This document shows, piece by piece, positions 37,378-48,704 of a stretch of DNA of 64,000 bases. A model generated the notes under the pieces. It was not told the origin of the DNA and did not search any database. It worked only from the letters and a program-made list of their open reading frames with translations. The DNA lies in assembly GCF_933775445.1 (NCBI RefSeq), contig NC_065875.1:14645001-14709000 (forward strand), read 5' to 3'. The position numbers and the translations under genes were made by a program. How positions within the stretch are numbered: position 1 is the first letter of the stretch; each line of letters starts with the position of its first letter. Source of the DNA: Argentina anserina (taxonomy: Eukaryota; Streptophyta; Magnoliopsida; Rosales; Rosaceae).

Positions 37378-38900
37378 CTTGTTTATTTTTGCAACAGGTG
37401 CAAACGTCTCATCATAGTCTATATCATATGTTTGGGTGAACCCCTTTGCTACTAGTCGTGCTTTATACCGGCTTACTGACCCATCTGGATTATGCTTCAC
37501 TGTAAATACCTAACGACATCATACAGTCTTCTTCCCATGTGGTGGAGGTACAAGCTCTCAAGTATTGTTTTTTTGTAATGCTTCCATCTCTTCCTCCATT
37601 GCTTTCCTCCATTTTGGATCTCCCAATGCATCATGCACTTTGTTAGGTACTGATACAGTAGATATTTGATTCACAAATGACTCATATGACTTAGATAATC
37701 TTTTGGTAGATATAAAATTTTCCACAAGATACTTGGCTTTAGTCTGAAGGGTAGGTTCATATTGTTTTGTTGGTTGCCCCCGAGTAGACCTATTTGGCAA
37801 AACATATTGTCTCCTATGACTAACCTCAGATAAGTGATCTTCTGCACCAGGAGAGCATTGGTCAGGGGTATAAACAGTTGTACGGGAGACATGAGGGGCA
37901 GTTGTGTTATCATCTTCTGGTGCCTGAATCTCTCGAGTGACGACCTCCGGTGGTGCCTGTGTAGCTGTCACATTGGTAATCTCAACAGAACCTGTTACCA
38001 TATCGACTGGCTTACTTGTCTCCCCCTCTCCATGATACAGTTCTTCAAAGTATGAATTCTCCCCCTGAAGAGCAATATTAGAAGAGGTAGAATAACTCAT
38101 ATCCTCAAAAAATGTAACATCCATAGTGACATAGTACTTCCGGGTAGGGGGATGATAGCACCGGTACCCTTTCTGATGTCCGCCGTACCCAACAAACACA
38201 CATTTAACTGCCCGGGCATCCAACTTAGAACGCTGATGTTGTGGAAGATGAACAAAAACAACACAACCGAAAACACGGGCAAGAATGTTATGAAAAGAGG
38301 GTAATGAGACATGAGATGCAAGCACCTCATAGGGAACTTTCCCCTGAAGGACACGAGATGGAAGACGATTAATGAGGTGGGCGGAAGTAATGACAGCATC
38401 ACCCCAAAGGTATTTAGGCATGTGGGCACTAAAAAGAATACATCGAGCCATATCAAGTAAATGACGATTTTTTCTTTCAGAAACCCCATTTTGCTCAGGA
38501 GTGTAAGGACACGTTGTTTGATGAACAATTCCTTGTGTGTTAAAGAACTCCTGAAAGACATGATTCACATATTCCCCCCCCCCCATTATCAGAACGAAGA
38601 ACTCGAATGGTGGCATTATATTGTGTTTGGACAGAAGTATGGAAAGCACGAAAAACAGGAAAAACCTCATCTTTATTTTTAAGAAGAACAATCCATGAAA
38701 GACGTGTGCAATCATCAATAAATGACACAAAATATCTCATGCCTGACACAGTAGACTCTTTAGAGGGTCCCCAAACATCAGAATGAATTAATTCAAAAGG
38801 AAAAAAAATTTAGGAGAAGTACTAGGAGAATAAGTAGATCGATGACTAATTCTAACACTATTTCTACCACTAACTACCACTAATTACTCCGTGATTCCCG
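37378..38900 (-). pseudogene. Copia integrase/reverse transcriptase fragment in intron 1 of the MED33 pseudogene
   Basis: Minus-strand pieces: HSDVWGPSKESTVSG (around 38790), FVSFIDDCTRLSW (integrase core), then past a run of 11 C at 38574-38584 the frame changes and continues as TTCPYTPEQNGVSERKNR, LLDMARCILF and YLWGDAVITSAHLINRLPSR (integrase), reaching the start of the polymerase (KWRKAMEEEMEAL, then [13 protein letters not shown]) with stops near 37545 and 37510. It ends abruptly at 37378 against the TRIM. No LTRs are attached, so it is a truncated relic. Confidence 0.88.
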
Positions 38901-39248
38901 GCCGAATTCATGCCAACACCATATTCAATTATTCATCTAACAGAATGCAGCGGAATTGAAAAGAAACGCCAAACCTGGATGAAAGCAGAGCAAGAACAAG
39001 CATAGATAGCACCATTTTGTATACCATGGCCTTTTCTAGAAACTTCCACAAAATGGGCACATTGTTATCCCAACAACGTATGAGACCATCACATCACAGA
39101 GCTCCATTGAGGGCAGGGACACCCCTGCTGAGCTCAAAATCGACGAGACTTGTACTGACCAGAGCAAAGGATCACTGCCCTGTTCTTGAGCCTCCTTGGT
39201 TTGCTTTATGACATTGTCCCATAGGCTGCTTTGTTCTGAATCGGCCAT

Positions 39249-39681
39249 GTCTCAGACACATTAGCTGCTATTTTGAGTGGTATTCAGTGCTTGAGAGTGA
39301 CATTGAGAATCTGAGAAATGTAAACTAAGACTGCGCATTTGCTGTTCTGTACATGTATGTAGATTGATGCTAAATCTTAGGGCATGATCGGTCAAACATG
39401 GAGAAGGTCAAGATGGCCTAAGGTTGCCACCTGTAGACTAATGAACAACCATATTTTTGGGAAAGAACTGAAATTTGGTTAGATTTATGTTTAGAGTTTT
39501 ACACTTTTGGTTCAGGTGCTTGTAACAAGGGATGTGGTTTTTGTAGTACCAGCTTTGAACCTTTCACTACAAAAATAAGTTACTTCCGGCAATGAAACTA
39601 ATTTACATGATATTAAAGATCCTAAGATATACATCTGCCGCCTGAAAAACAAAGTGAAAAATTGGGTAGAGGAAAGGGAAT
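39249..39681. other. Spacer between the two MED33 copies
   Basis: Only 433 bp separate the stop of the intact copy (39682) from the start of the pseudogene (39248). It must hold the 3' UTR of the former and any proximal promoter of the latter. No transposon or gene is visible. Confidence 0.7.
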
Positions 39682-42600
39682 TTACATCTCATTTTCGACT
39701 ATGAGTTCGGCGGCTGCACCCATTGTACCAACTCCAATCTCCAACAAGGCTATAGCAAGTTCTTCCTCATTCCATTTCCTTAGACCATTACTCAGTCTCT
39801 TCAATACTTCTACATCCACTTCTAGCATCCAGTTTGGTGTACAGCCTACCATTAGAGTTATAAAACCAGACACATATGCACGCCATGTTGCTGAATCACA
39901 ACCAAGTGATATCTTCCCATCAAGGGCGCTCGCGAGAAATTCCATGTGGGTACCAAGGATTTTAGGCCGTCGTTTTGATGCTGGTGATGATGAATCAACT
40001 CCCCAAGCAAAGGCTCCACAGAGCACTGCAAAGTATGCAAGTGCATAGCCCCCAAGCATGGCTACCGTTCCTTCTGTCCCTTGTTCCTCCTCAGACCAGT
40101 GCATCGATATAAACCAAGAAGGCAAAGTTTCTTTGATCAATGACTGAACCAGGCACAAGCCTCCTGTTAACCATACCAGAGATGCCCCAAGTGAAGCTGC
40201 TAGTTTCACCTGATTCATTGCTGTAGCAAGTGAAACCTGTCCATATCTCATTCCTTTTTTGGTTTTCAACTTGTCCAGTCTCTCTTTAGAAAGCACACTA
40301 CATGCTATCTCTCTTATAGACTGCATCAAGATAGCTACAATCTCTTCAGTCATGAAGACAATATCTGCTATTGACCGGTACACACGTAGATAAAGAATTC
40401 CTGGTGCAACAGGTGAGATTTCACCACAGAAATGGGATCCGAATCCATGGCCAAGAAGTGCTCCCACACCACCATTGCTCGAGGTCGGAGTGGCATTCAA
40501 GCCAAGTGTAGCAATAAAGCAGCTTTTAAGAAGTTGAACCACTGACTGACTGTTCTGGAGGAAAACGGTCCGAGATGCAGAGAAGACAAGGAAGTCACTC
40601 CACCTCTTCGCCTTTTGAGTCCACAGAGATGCTACAATTGGCATACAAGGCCATGGACAACCAGCTGCAAGGCACTCCAAGGTGGGGCCAGCCAAACTGA
40701 GGAAACGTTCCGATGCTCTGTCTATCTTATATGTGATGGTAACACTTACAAAGGCAGCTAGAGGTAGTGGAAGTGTAGCTGGAGAGCTTCTCCCTATAGA
40801 AATCAAGCCTTATTAGAGGGAACATGGCTCTTATAGCCGTTACGATTGAAAATGGTTAAAGAAATAATATAACAGAAAAAATAATACCTGCAGCAAGGCT
40901 AGGTATATCAACACCAGTAGCAGCTAAAATTTTCTTGATCTGTTCCTCAACATAGGATAGATTCACAGCTGGACTGGGCCAATCAGTTCCATTCATAAAA
41001 ACTGGTTTCCAAATTCCTCGTGTAACTTCAGAAGAAAAGTAACTCACAATGGTCGCCAAAGATGCAGGAAGAAAATCAACCAAATCTTTAAGCCCTGAAA
41101 TAGTGAAAATTCTTATTTAATAATAGAGGTAAACTTTCATAATGATAACTTCTCTCTCTACAATCTGAGTGCCACAACTAGTAATATAATTTCAGCTTGA
41201 CTATATTTACAGATTGCATAAAGACGACTTTAGAACATCTTAGATAACCACTTGGATGAAATTCATTCACGAGATTGTGGCAATATGTACTAAAGTGATC
41301 ACACTTTCAGGATTAAATTTCTTAAAAGAATCACCACTTAGAAACTATTTCACATATTCTCTTGGATGTGACTAAATATAATTAACAATTCAGCAACCAC
41401 AAGAAAATGAGAGCAGAACAAGGCTAACCTGTAGCCAGCTCACGAGGAGAAAGTCTTCCATGAGCACAGGCTGTCAGAGCAGCATCAACCACAAAGGGAA
41501 CAGCTTCTAGGATATCCCAAGCAGGCAATTTAGGTCTTAAAGAGTTGTCTTCATTCCCAGGTCCAGAAGAACTAGTACTTGGAGAATTCACAGAAGTTCC
41601 AGACTGGTTTCCTCTATTTATTTTTGTGAACATCATGTTAAGAAGATCATCAACAATTTGATGGACAGGGGTTCCATGCACAAGACCCGAGAGTGTTGAC
41701 GCTATACATGCTTGATGCTGCCGATACCAAACCTTCAGTTTTGGAAAAGAATCTACAAATACAGGTTCTGGATATGATGAGCTTGCAACAGCAGACAACC
41801 TCCTTTTATTACGATCCTGGTGAGCAGTAGCAGAAGATACCAGGTAGGAGTTTCTTACTGACAGGAGGTACTCAGGTGTTAGCCGGGATGCAACTGTGGG
41901 TACATCTCCTACCCCATGCTCAAGAGGAGGATGATTAAACCTCCAGAGCTTCAAAAGGAGAGTAAATGCATTTGAAAATACAGCATGGGCAGAGATTTCT
42001 TCTCCTGTTGTTAGAATCCAGGAGACATTGGGAACACAAGAACCAAACACCTCACAAATTGGCATCAATGAACATGCAAGTTGTGGAACCTGTTAAGAAA
42101 TTAATCAAACAAATCACATTAGCTTAAAACTAAATGACAGTCACTACACAACAAAAACAGCAATATAATTAACTAACACACAAAAAGCTTTGATAAAGTA
42201 ACGTATAGTTAGCTTCATGGGCATCCATTTTGGTTAGGGTTACAAAACTACATTCTTTCTTCCAATTTGGTTTGGACTGAACAGGGTGATTTATACTTCA
42301 GCCAACCTAGTTTTGATGCAGTTTATCCTATTGCTTCCCAGTTGTGCATGTGTAGTCTTAATTTTGTAGTAGGGCCAACATTCGTTTAGTCCCTACACTT
42401 TTGATCGGTTGTCTATTTAGTCCCTGAAGTTACATTTTCATTTTATATAGTCCTCGAACTTGCAATTCTTAATCTAAAAGGTCAATTCCGTCAATTTAAC
42501 CGTTAACATGAGGTGGCAATTAAAGATCCTCCAAAAAAGTGTAAAATGGCAAAAATACTCCTAGATCAATATTTTCTAATATTTTCTTCAATTATCTGAT

Positions 42601-43817
42601 AAATTTATGATTTTCACCTTAAGTTAAATTTATATGAAGACACAAAGAAATAATGGAAATGACTTTGTCAAGTAAAGGCATTCATATCTCTTAAAAATAT
42701 ATTGGAAACAATAAAAAAGAAATACTACATAAAATAAAAGGAAACATTGATATAAGAATATTTTGGTAATTTTGGGAGGATATTTAACGGCCACCTCATC
42801 TTGTTAACAGAGTGGACATTCTAGACTAAAAGTTGCAAGTTCAAGGACTATATAGATGACATTGAAACTTCAGAGACTAAATGAATGACCGACCAAAAGT
42901 ACAGAGAATAAACAAACGTTTGCCCTTTGTAGTAACGATCTTCATGATCAAGTGATCAACAAAAACAGTTTATTTTCCAGAACAAATAAAAAAGAATACA
43001 TAAACAAAAGTCGTGCCAGTTCTATCCAACCGCCCTGGCTACAACTTTTCTGATTATGGAAGCTAAGAAGCATAGCTGGAAGCGACATAACAAACTCTAT
43101 ATTAGGCCTGCTAGAAGCGTTCCTTGCTACCGAAGTCCATTATTGAAATCTACAAGATTATTTGTTATACTAAATTCGCATGTCAAATGTCCTTAGCTTT
43201 CCCCTTTCCTTAATGCAATTATTGATCTACATTCAATGGGAAAATCCAATCAAACAGATATTTGAGATAAACAATTTACTAGCATTTGATGTGTAAAGTG
43301 CATCATTTACAATCATGGGTGCTCAATCACTAACTAAAGATCCAACAACCTTAATTCATATCCTTCACTCTTAGTTGATGGAAAGTTAAACTTACCAGGC
43401 CATGTAAAGAGAAGATCTGAACGCAGTCAACAGATGCAATTCCAACAATGAGGACGTTCAGCATTGGAGCATAGCCTATCAAATGGCTATCACTGCCGGA
43501 ATAATCAGCAGGAACAGGAGGGGACAATAATTGAATGATAAAATGAGCAGTATGCTCCTGCATAACGTGTGAACCATAAATTAATAGGGTGATTGATTCA
43601 GAAAAGGTGTGGCAAGATGCATTATGATCAAAACAACATGAAATGTGAGAAAGCTACTGCCTTGAATTAATAGTAAGAAAGGAAGACGAGTAATTGATCA
43701 TTTTTCTTCACCTGTATATTCCAACCCCTAAGTAGTGACGTCCCACATAAAACGGTAGCAGCAAATATCTTCTCATCATCTGATCCATTGATTGCAATCC
43801 CGAATACTTTCTCAAGT

Positions 43818-43850
<33 letters not shown>

Positions 43851-46800
43851 ATTCAGTAGCTTTACCTTTGGGTAAATTTACAAAAAAGAGCATCTCATAA
43901 ACCTAGCTTCAGGAAAGAGAAAGGAGTAACTGAAGACCAGGGCATAGACAAGGAGGTAAAAAGGTAATCTAAAGTCGCATACATGCACAGCTACCCTTTA
44001 ACTTATTAGCCGTGGCCACCATAGATTCTGATTCATAGTGCTAGTGGCAAAAGATATAACCAATTGTAGGCCACACTGTTCGAATTCGTTAAAAGTTTTC
44101 TATCATACCACAATTGGCTAAAAGGACAAGAGATTGCCATTGATTGGCCTTAAAGTCGTAATATGCTTTGATAAATCCAAAGCATACCATAAAATTACAA
44201 ATCTACCTATGCATTTACATTCGAAAGTGGTAAGATAGGGTAGCAGCAAAGATCATAAACTTTTCAGAATTGATTCACTAGGATAGAACTCTCTATGATG
44301 ATATAAACAATCAAAGTTACAACAAGTTATTTGTGTTAAGAGCTTATATACCTTGAAGCAGGGCTTGAAACCAAAGCATTAACCATGACTGGAGTAAGAG
44401 TAGCCCCCATCATAAATGTTGACCAACCAGGCACTTGAGTTGGCACACCGTGTGGTAGCTGGTTTATACGTCCATTGACATAACCTGGCCAGGAATATGC
44501 AGATGTGTCTAGTAGGTTTCTAGCAATGCAGGCCTCAACTATCAAATGGCGCATGTTTCCAGCTGTAAAGAAGCACATAAACCAAAGATAATAACTCCAA
44601 AGAGATATACAGACTGCAAATAATATATACAACAGAAAACTTGAGTGTAAACTAGACAGAAATTTTACTCACCAAAGTTGATGGGCATTTCCTTCATACC
44701 TAGGCACTCAAAGTATGCACTCCCAATATTGACACCTGAAATAATCAGCATCGCTTTTGCAGCAGCCTTGTTGGCAGCAGAAACAACAGATTGAGGAGGA
44801 GTCAGCAAACCCTGATAATCACCCAACACCTGTAAGCTGGAGACTAAATCATGGCGGCGGTTTTCTGGAAGCTCTTTTTCTTTCCAGCTGTTGAGGGTGC
44901 CACATTCTACATCACTAGCTGGTAAAGTTTCCTCCTCTTCAATCAGATTAGCCACCACAAGTGTTGTTATACATAACAGCATGCATAAGCGAGTGTCAAG
45001 GCGAGGCACAGGGCCCTCTATTGGATCCCTTTCCTAAAAACCATAAAAAATCATGACTAAAATTTTTGTTCCCAAACCATTAAAAAAAGGATCATTATTA
45101 AGTTCATTCAAAGCAAATACAAACCCTTTGTACAAGGCGAAGAGCTGCTACCCAAAGACCTAAAAAGGTATCATGCCAGCCTGTGCCATTTATTGCTTGA
45201 AGGGTATTAATTAGACCTACAAAATGAAGCATCTTAGTCTCACAGACATAATTTATTTTTATTTATTTTTTCAAATCCAATTGTAATGTGAATTACTAAT
45301 TTAAGCAGAAAGGATTAAAACTCTCTTTACCAGTAATGTTTTCAACAGCACTTGTAGCATCAACTTGATAACCATCCATTGCATCTTCTAATACAAGATC
45401 AAGAGGAAGCCACAGAGCCGAACGACTGGCCCCATTGCACAGACTAGCAGAAGAAACCAGAGATCTAGAAGCCATAACTACATGAAACTTTTGCAGAGAA
45501 CTTGTTTTGTATTCTCGAGACGATATGAAGTGACTGCTTGAAGTCAACAGCATAAGAGACTCGGGAGTAAGAGTTTTTGAACTTCTTATTGCTAAAGAAT
45601 TTGACGCGAGCAATTGTAAACGCTGAGTAAAGTTTGTCCAATGTGTAGGCCTGGAAAAGTGGAACAACATGTTATGCGTATCTTGGATAGTGACATTGAG
45701 GTATGAAAGACTTGCTGAAAAAAGGGATCAAATGTAAAAACACATTCTATTCTCTCACTCAAACTGACAAGAATAAAATCTGTGAATAGCAAAATTTAAT
45801 TAGTTATGTATATGTCAGAATTGTTTTATAGCATTTAAAATAATGAGATTGATAGTAAGAAAGCTTATCAATGCTTGAAAGACCAAACCAAACTAATGTA
45901 TACATCATCCACCCTACCAGGAAAGGACAATGTTTGATAAGTAACCATTTGGGGGAACAGATACTTACAAGTGTCGGCGAGCCAAGAACAGAATTCTGGA
46001 TGTTACTTTATTTTGAAGGAATTGCCCAACTATCTCAATAGCCATGACAGTATTTGCATCCCTCATTATCTCATTGTATTTCCTCCTCTTCCCATAGTAG
46101 CTACCATGACAGTCTATCTCCATTTCTTGACGTTCAATATCCCATTTGGACTTCTTTTCCAGGGTTTGGTTCAACAGTCCTTCATCGTCTAATGATGCAT
46201 CAAGCAATTGCCACACAATTGCAAATAAAAACTCAACCACTAGAACACCAGGTTCACTCACTGAAAGACCAAACATTCCAGAAAGATGAAGAACAGAATC
46301 TATTGATTTCATGATCCTGCATGAAAAATAAAGGTTTCAAATTCGAGATATGAGATAATAGTTATTGCTACTGTCAGTAATGTCAGCTAACTCATTTCTT
46401 TACTAACATCTTACATTTGATAATTTGCCCCATGTATCTGAGACTTAAGGGTAAACATGTGTCTCTTAAGGAGCTCCATGTAAAGTCTATAAGCAACTTT
46501 CTGGGAACATCGACTTGGAATGACCCTGTAGATAGAATGGCGAACAATTTATATATAACCATTCACCATAAAAAATAAAACCAGTTACCACTATGGTATG
46601 CGAGGACTCTATACATGTTGATAATATGGCCGATCAGTTTTCTTATTTTCTACAATACAAAGGAATTTTGGAACAAGCAATGTCCCACAAGTGAAAGCCT
46701 AAAATCAGATATAAAATACACTATGAACTGTCACTCAAACAATCGAGGAGAGTTTTGTATATACTAAAAGGAGTTGGATGAAGACATCAATCATTCTGAA

Positions 46801-47591
46801 TTGGTCCTCATCTGGACAGAGATATAAACTTAAGTACAATACTACAATGACAAACATGTCAAGTTGCCAACCCAACCCGCCGTTTTTTTGAAAATGTGCA
46901 GGATAGGTAAGAACAGACTGAAACTTATAGTTGATATAAATTAGAATCAGCATCGGTAGACTGCAGGACTTTCACTCCACGGGTCAACTGAGCTTAACAA
47001 AACAATATGGCCCAGTTTGGTCAAAATTTCTACCTCGTCCCAAAGAACAATTCAGCATGAAAAATTTTGCTCTCACTTTTATTTTCTAATAATCCTAGAA
47101 ACCACAAGAGTCATCAAATACAAACATTGAACACCTATCAAAACAAAAGGCCAAATCAATCAAACAGTTCGAGTGGGAAGTGATAAAAGATCAAATTTTT
47201 AAACAAATTCACACCCTTCATCTAAACCCACTTCAAATCATAACAACCTAGCTCACCAAAAATAACATAAAACCCAGAAAAGCCAGAATCTTGCACCAAC
47301 TCTTATTTAAACTAAAAGCACAAACCTTTGTGAAAGAAGAGCAAGAACAAGCATTGGAGGCACAATCTTTAACATCAAGGCTTTCTCCAGAAACTTCCAC
47401 ATAATGGGAACATTGTTATCCCAGCAAATGTGGGAAACCAAAACATTGGCTAGCTCCACTGAGGGCATAGAGACTCCCCTTGAACTCAAGTTAGAAGACA
47501 ACTGTAGAACCCAACACAGAGGATCACTACCCTTTTGTTGGGCCACTTTGGTTAACTCCACCACACTATCCCAGATACTAGACACCTCCAT
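39682..47591 (-). CDS. MED33A: Mediator complex subunit 33A
   Basis: MED33A/RFR1 and its paralogue MED33B/REF4 are plant Mediator tail subunits related to MED5. They act in the nucleus and restrain phenylpropanoid gene expression in Arabidopsis. Twelve exons with GT-AG borders were assembled: 47591-47326, 46525-46415, 46316-45969, 45650-45331, 45216-45125, 45033-44673, 44562-44352, 43826-43712, 43557-43396, 42089-41429, 41094-40888 and 40793-39682. Together they give 3966 nt, an unbroken 1321-residue protein, close to the family length. Diagnostic stretches: SSIWDSVVELTKVAQQKGSD at the start, LLDASLDDEGLL, CIASTLSGLVHGTP, AAGCPWPCMPIVASLW and VDSSSPASKRRPKILGTHME. The start at 47591 is preferred over 47645 because homology with the paralogue begins there. 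A Mutator-type MITE sits in intron 9. Confidence 0.95.
42372..42925. mobile_element. Mutator-type MITE in MED33A intron 9
   Basis: The terminal inverted repeats are long. The left begins GGGCCAACATTCGTTTAGTC and the right, read inward, GGGCAAACGTTTGTTTATTC, with similarity continuing into the interior (GTCCCTGAAGTT versus GTCTCTGAAGTT). A perfect 9-bp duplication, TTTGTAGTA, lies at 42363-42371 and 42926-42934, the size typical of Mutator-like elements. It is 554 bp with no coding capacity. It lies well away from the splice sites, so it should be tolerated. Confidence 0.88.
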
Positions 47592-48127
47592 TTTTGAGCC
47601 AGTTTCTAAGGTTGGTGTTGGTGATGAGAGAGAAAGAGAGATCAATCAACACAAAGGTGGTGGTGACTCTAAGGACGAGAAGAGTGGGGGTTCTGTTTTG
47701 ATTCTTTGTTTTTTTTTTTAGTTCTGAAAATTTGGCAATATATAAATATAAAATTAGTTAGTAGTTTTAAAACACATTTAAATTAATTAAAAACTTATTT
47801 TTCATATTAAAACATAAATTTAAACTCAAATAATAAATAAAACAAAATTAATTAATTAATGTAAAAATATTCAAAATACCCTTATTTTCGTGAAATTTAT
47901 CAAATGTCACTCATATATCTAACAAATTTGTTTCTCCTCCTTTTTTAGTTTTTTCCGGCAAATTTAAGTTTTCCGGCCAAATCATCAGCAATTTGGAGGT
48001 GAGCCAATATATAAAGTTGTTCCTTATGTCATGGGCTTTCATTTAAGTATCATATTGCATATGTTTTGAGATATTTTGAAATTTTGAATTTTTCTCATCA
48101 AAAACCATAGTAACAGTTAGTTTCTCA

Positions 48128-48316
48128 GTCGACAATAGCAGCTAAACTTATAGTCGACAATAGCAGGTATCTTCCAAGTCGACAGTAGTAGTTAGATTCA
48201 TAGTCGACAGTAGCACTTACCTTCCAAGTCGACAGTAGCAGCTAGTTTTTAACTCGACATTAGCAGTTAGTTTTTATAGTCGACAGTAGCAGATAACATC
48301 TTCATTGATAGTAGCA
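48128..48316. repeat. 25-bp minisatellite with core GTCGACAGTAGCAG
   Basis: Eight units start at 48128, 48153, 48178, 48203, 48228, 48253, 48279 and 48304. The first 13-14 bases are strongly conserved and contain a SalI-type GTCGAC. The other 11-12 bases vary and alternate between two types (TTAGTTTT-like and CTTCCAA-like). The last unit is degenerate. Confidence 0.92.
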
Positions 48317-48704
48317 CACACTATGGGTCAAAGAGGGGTAAAAAAGTAAAATATTTTATAGCATGTGGAAACTTGCCATAATTTAGACTTTATTTGTAAT
48401 TTTTTGTCCTTATTTGTTTTATTAAATTATGTAGTGAGTTATTTGTAAACTAAATTGTTGTCTGGTACTTTTGAGTAGTTTGTTTATATATAAATGGTCA
48501 GTAAAGAAAGGGTCAAACTCGTTTGGGGGTAGAACTTTCATAGTTTCAATGTTTTTTATGCATATGGCCCATGTGTGGGAATCAATGAACAATTCTGGTT
48601 TACCACTGCCCCGTTCTTAATATATTTTTACCTCAGTTTGTACTTTGTATAGCCCTTATTGTCGTACTATTTGGTCATTGAGTCATAGTAAGAGTCTTTG
48701 GCGG

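Larger units (their letters stand above)
27314..39248 (-). pseudogene. Tandem MED33A paralogue, disabled by frameshifts and transposons
   Basis: Twelve exon equivalents of the neighbouring MED33A are traceable on the minus strand: 39248-38975, about 36790-36705, 36613-36275, a remnant about 36235-36104, 36008-35917, 35672-35392 plus 33749-33682, 33558-33348, 33187-33073, 32978-32817, 29642-28991, 28812-28606 and 28423-27314. Several match the intact copy to the base in length (92, 211, 115, 162 and 207 nt). Lesions include: 1 nt missing in exon 1 near 39075; about 5 nt missing plus a stop in exon 2; intron 3 and the first half of exon 4 deleted; the exon 4 donor changed to AT at 36103-36102; a net 5-nt indel and a Copia insertion in exon 6; a hAT insertion next to the exon 10 acceptor; about 61 nt missing near 28212; and a 76-bp duplication at 27893-28044. 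Protein similarity of intact exons to the partner is roughly 60% by eye, so the duplication is older than the decay. Confidence 0.92.

Noticed and set aside
48128..48316. CRISPR-like regular repeats
   Set aside because: The repeats are contiguous 25-bp minisatellite units without unique spacers, in a plant nuclear genome.
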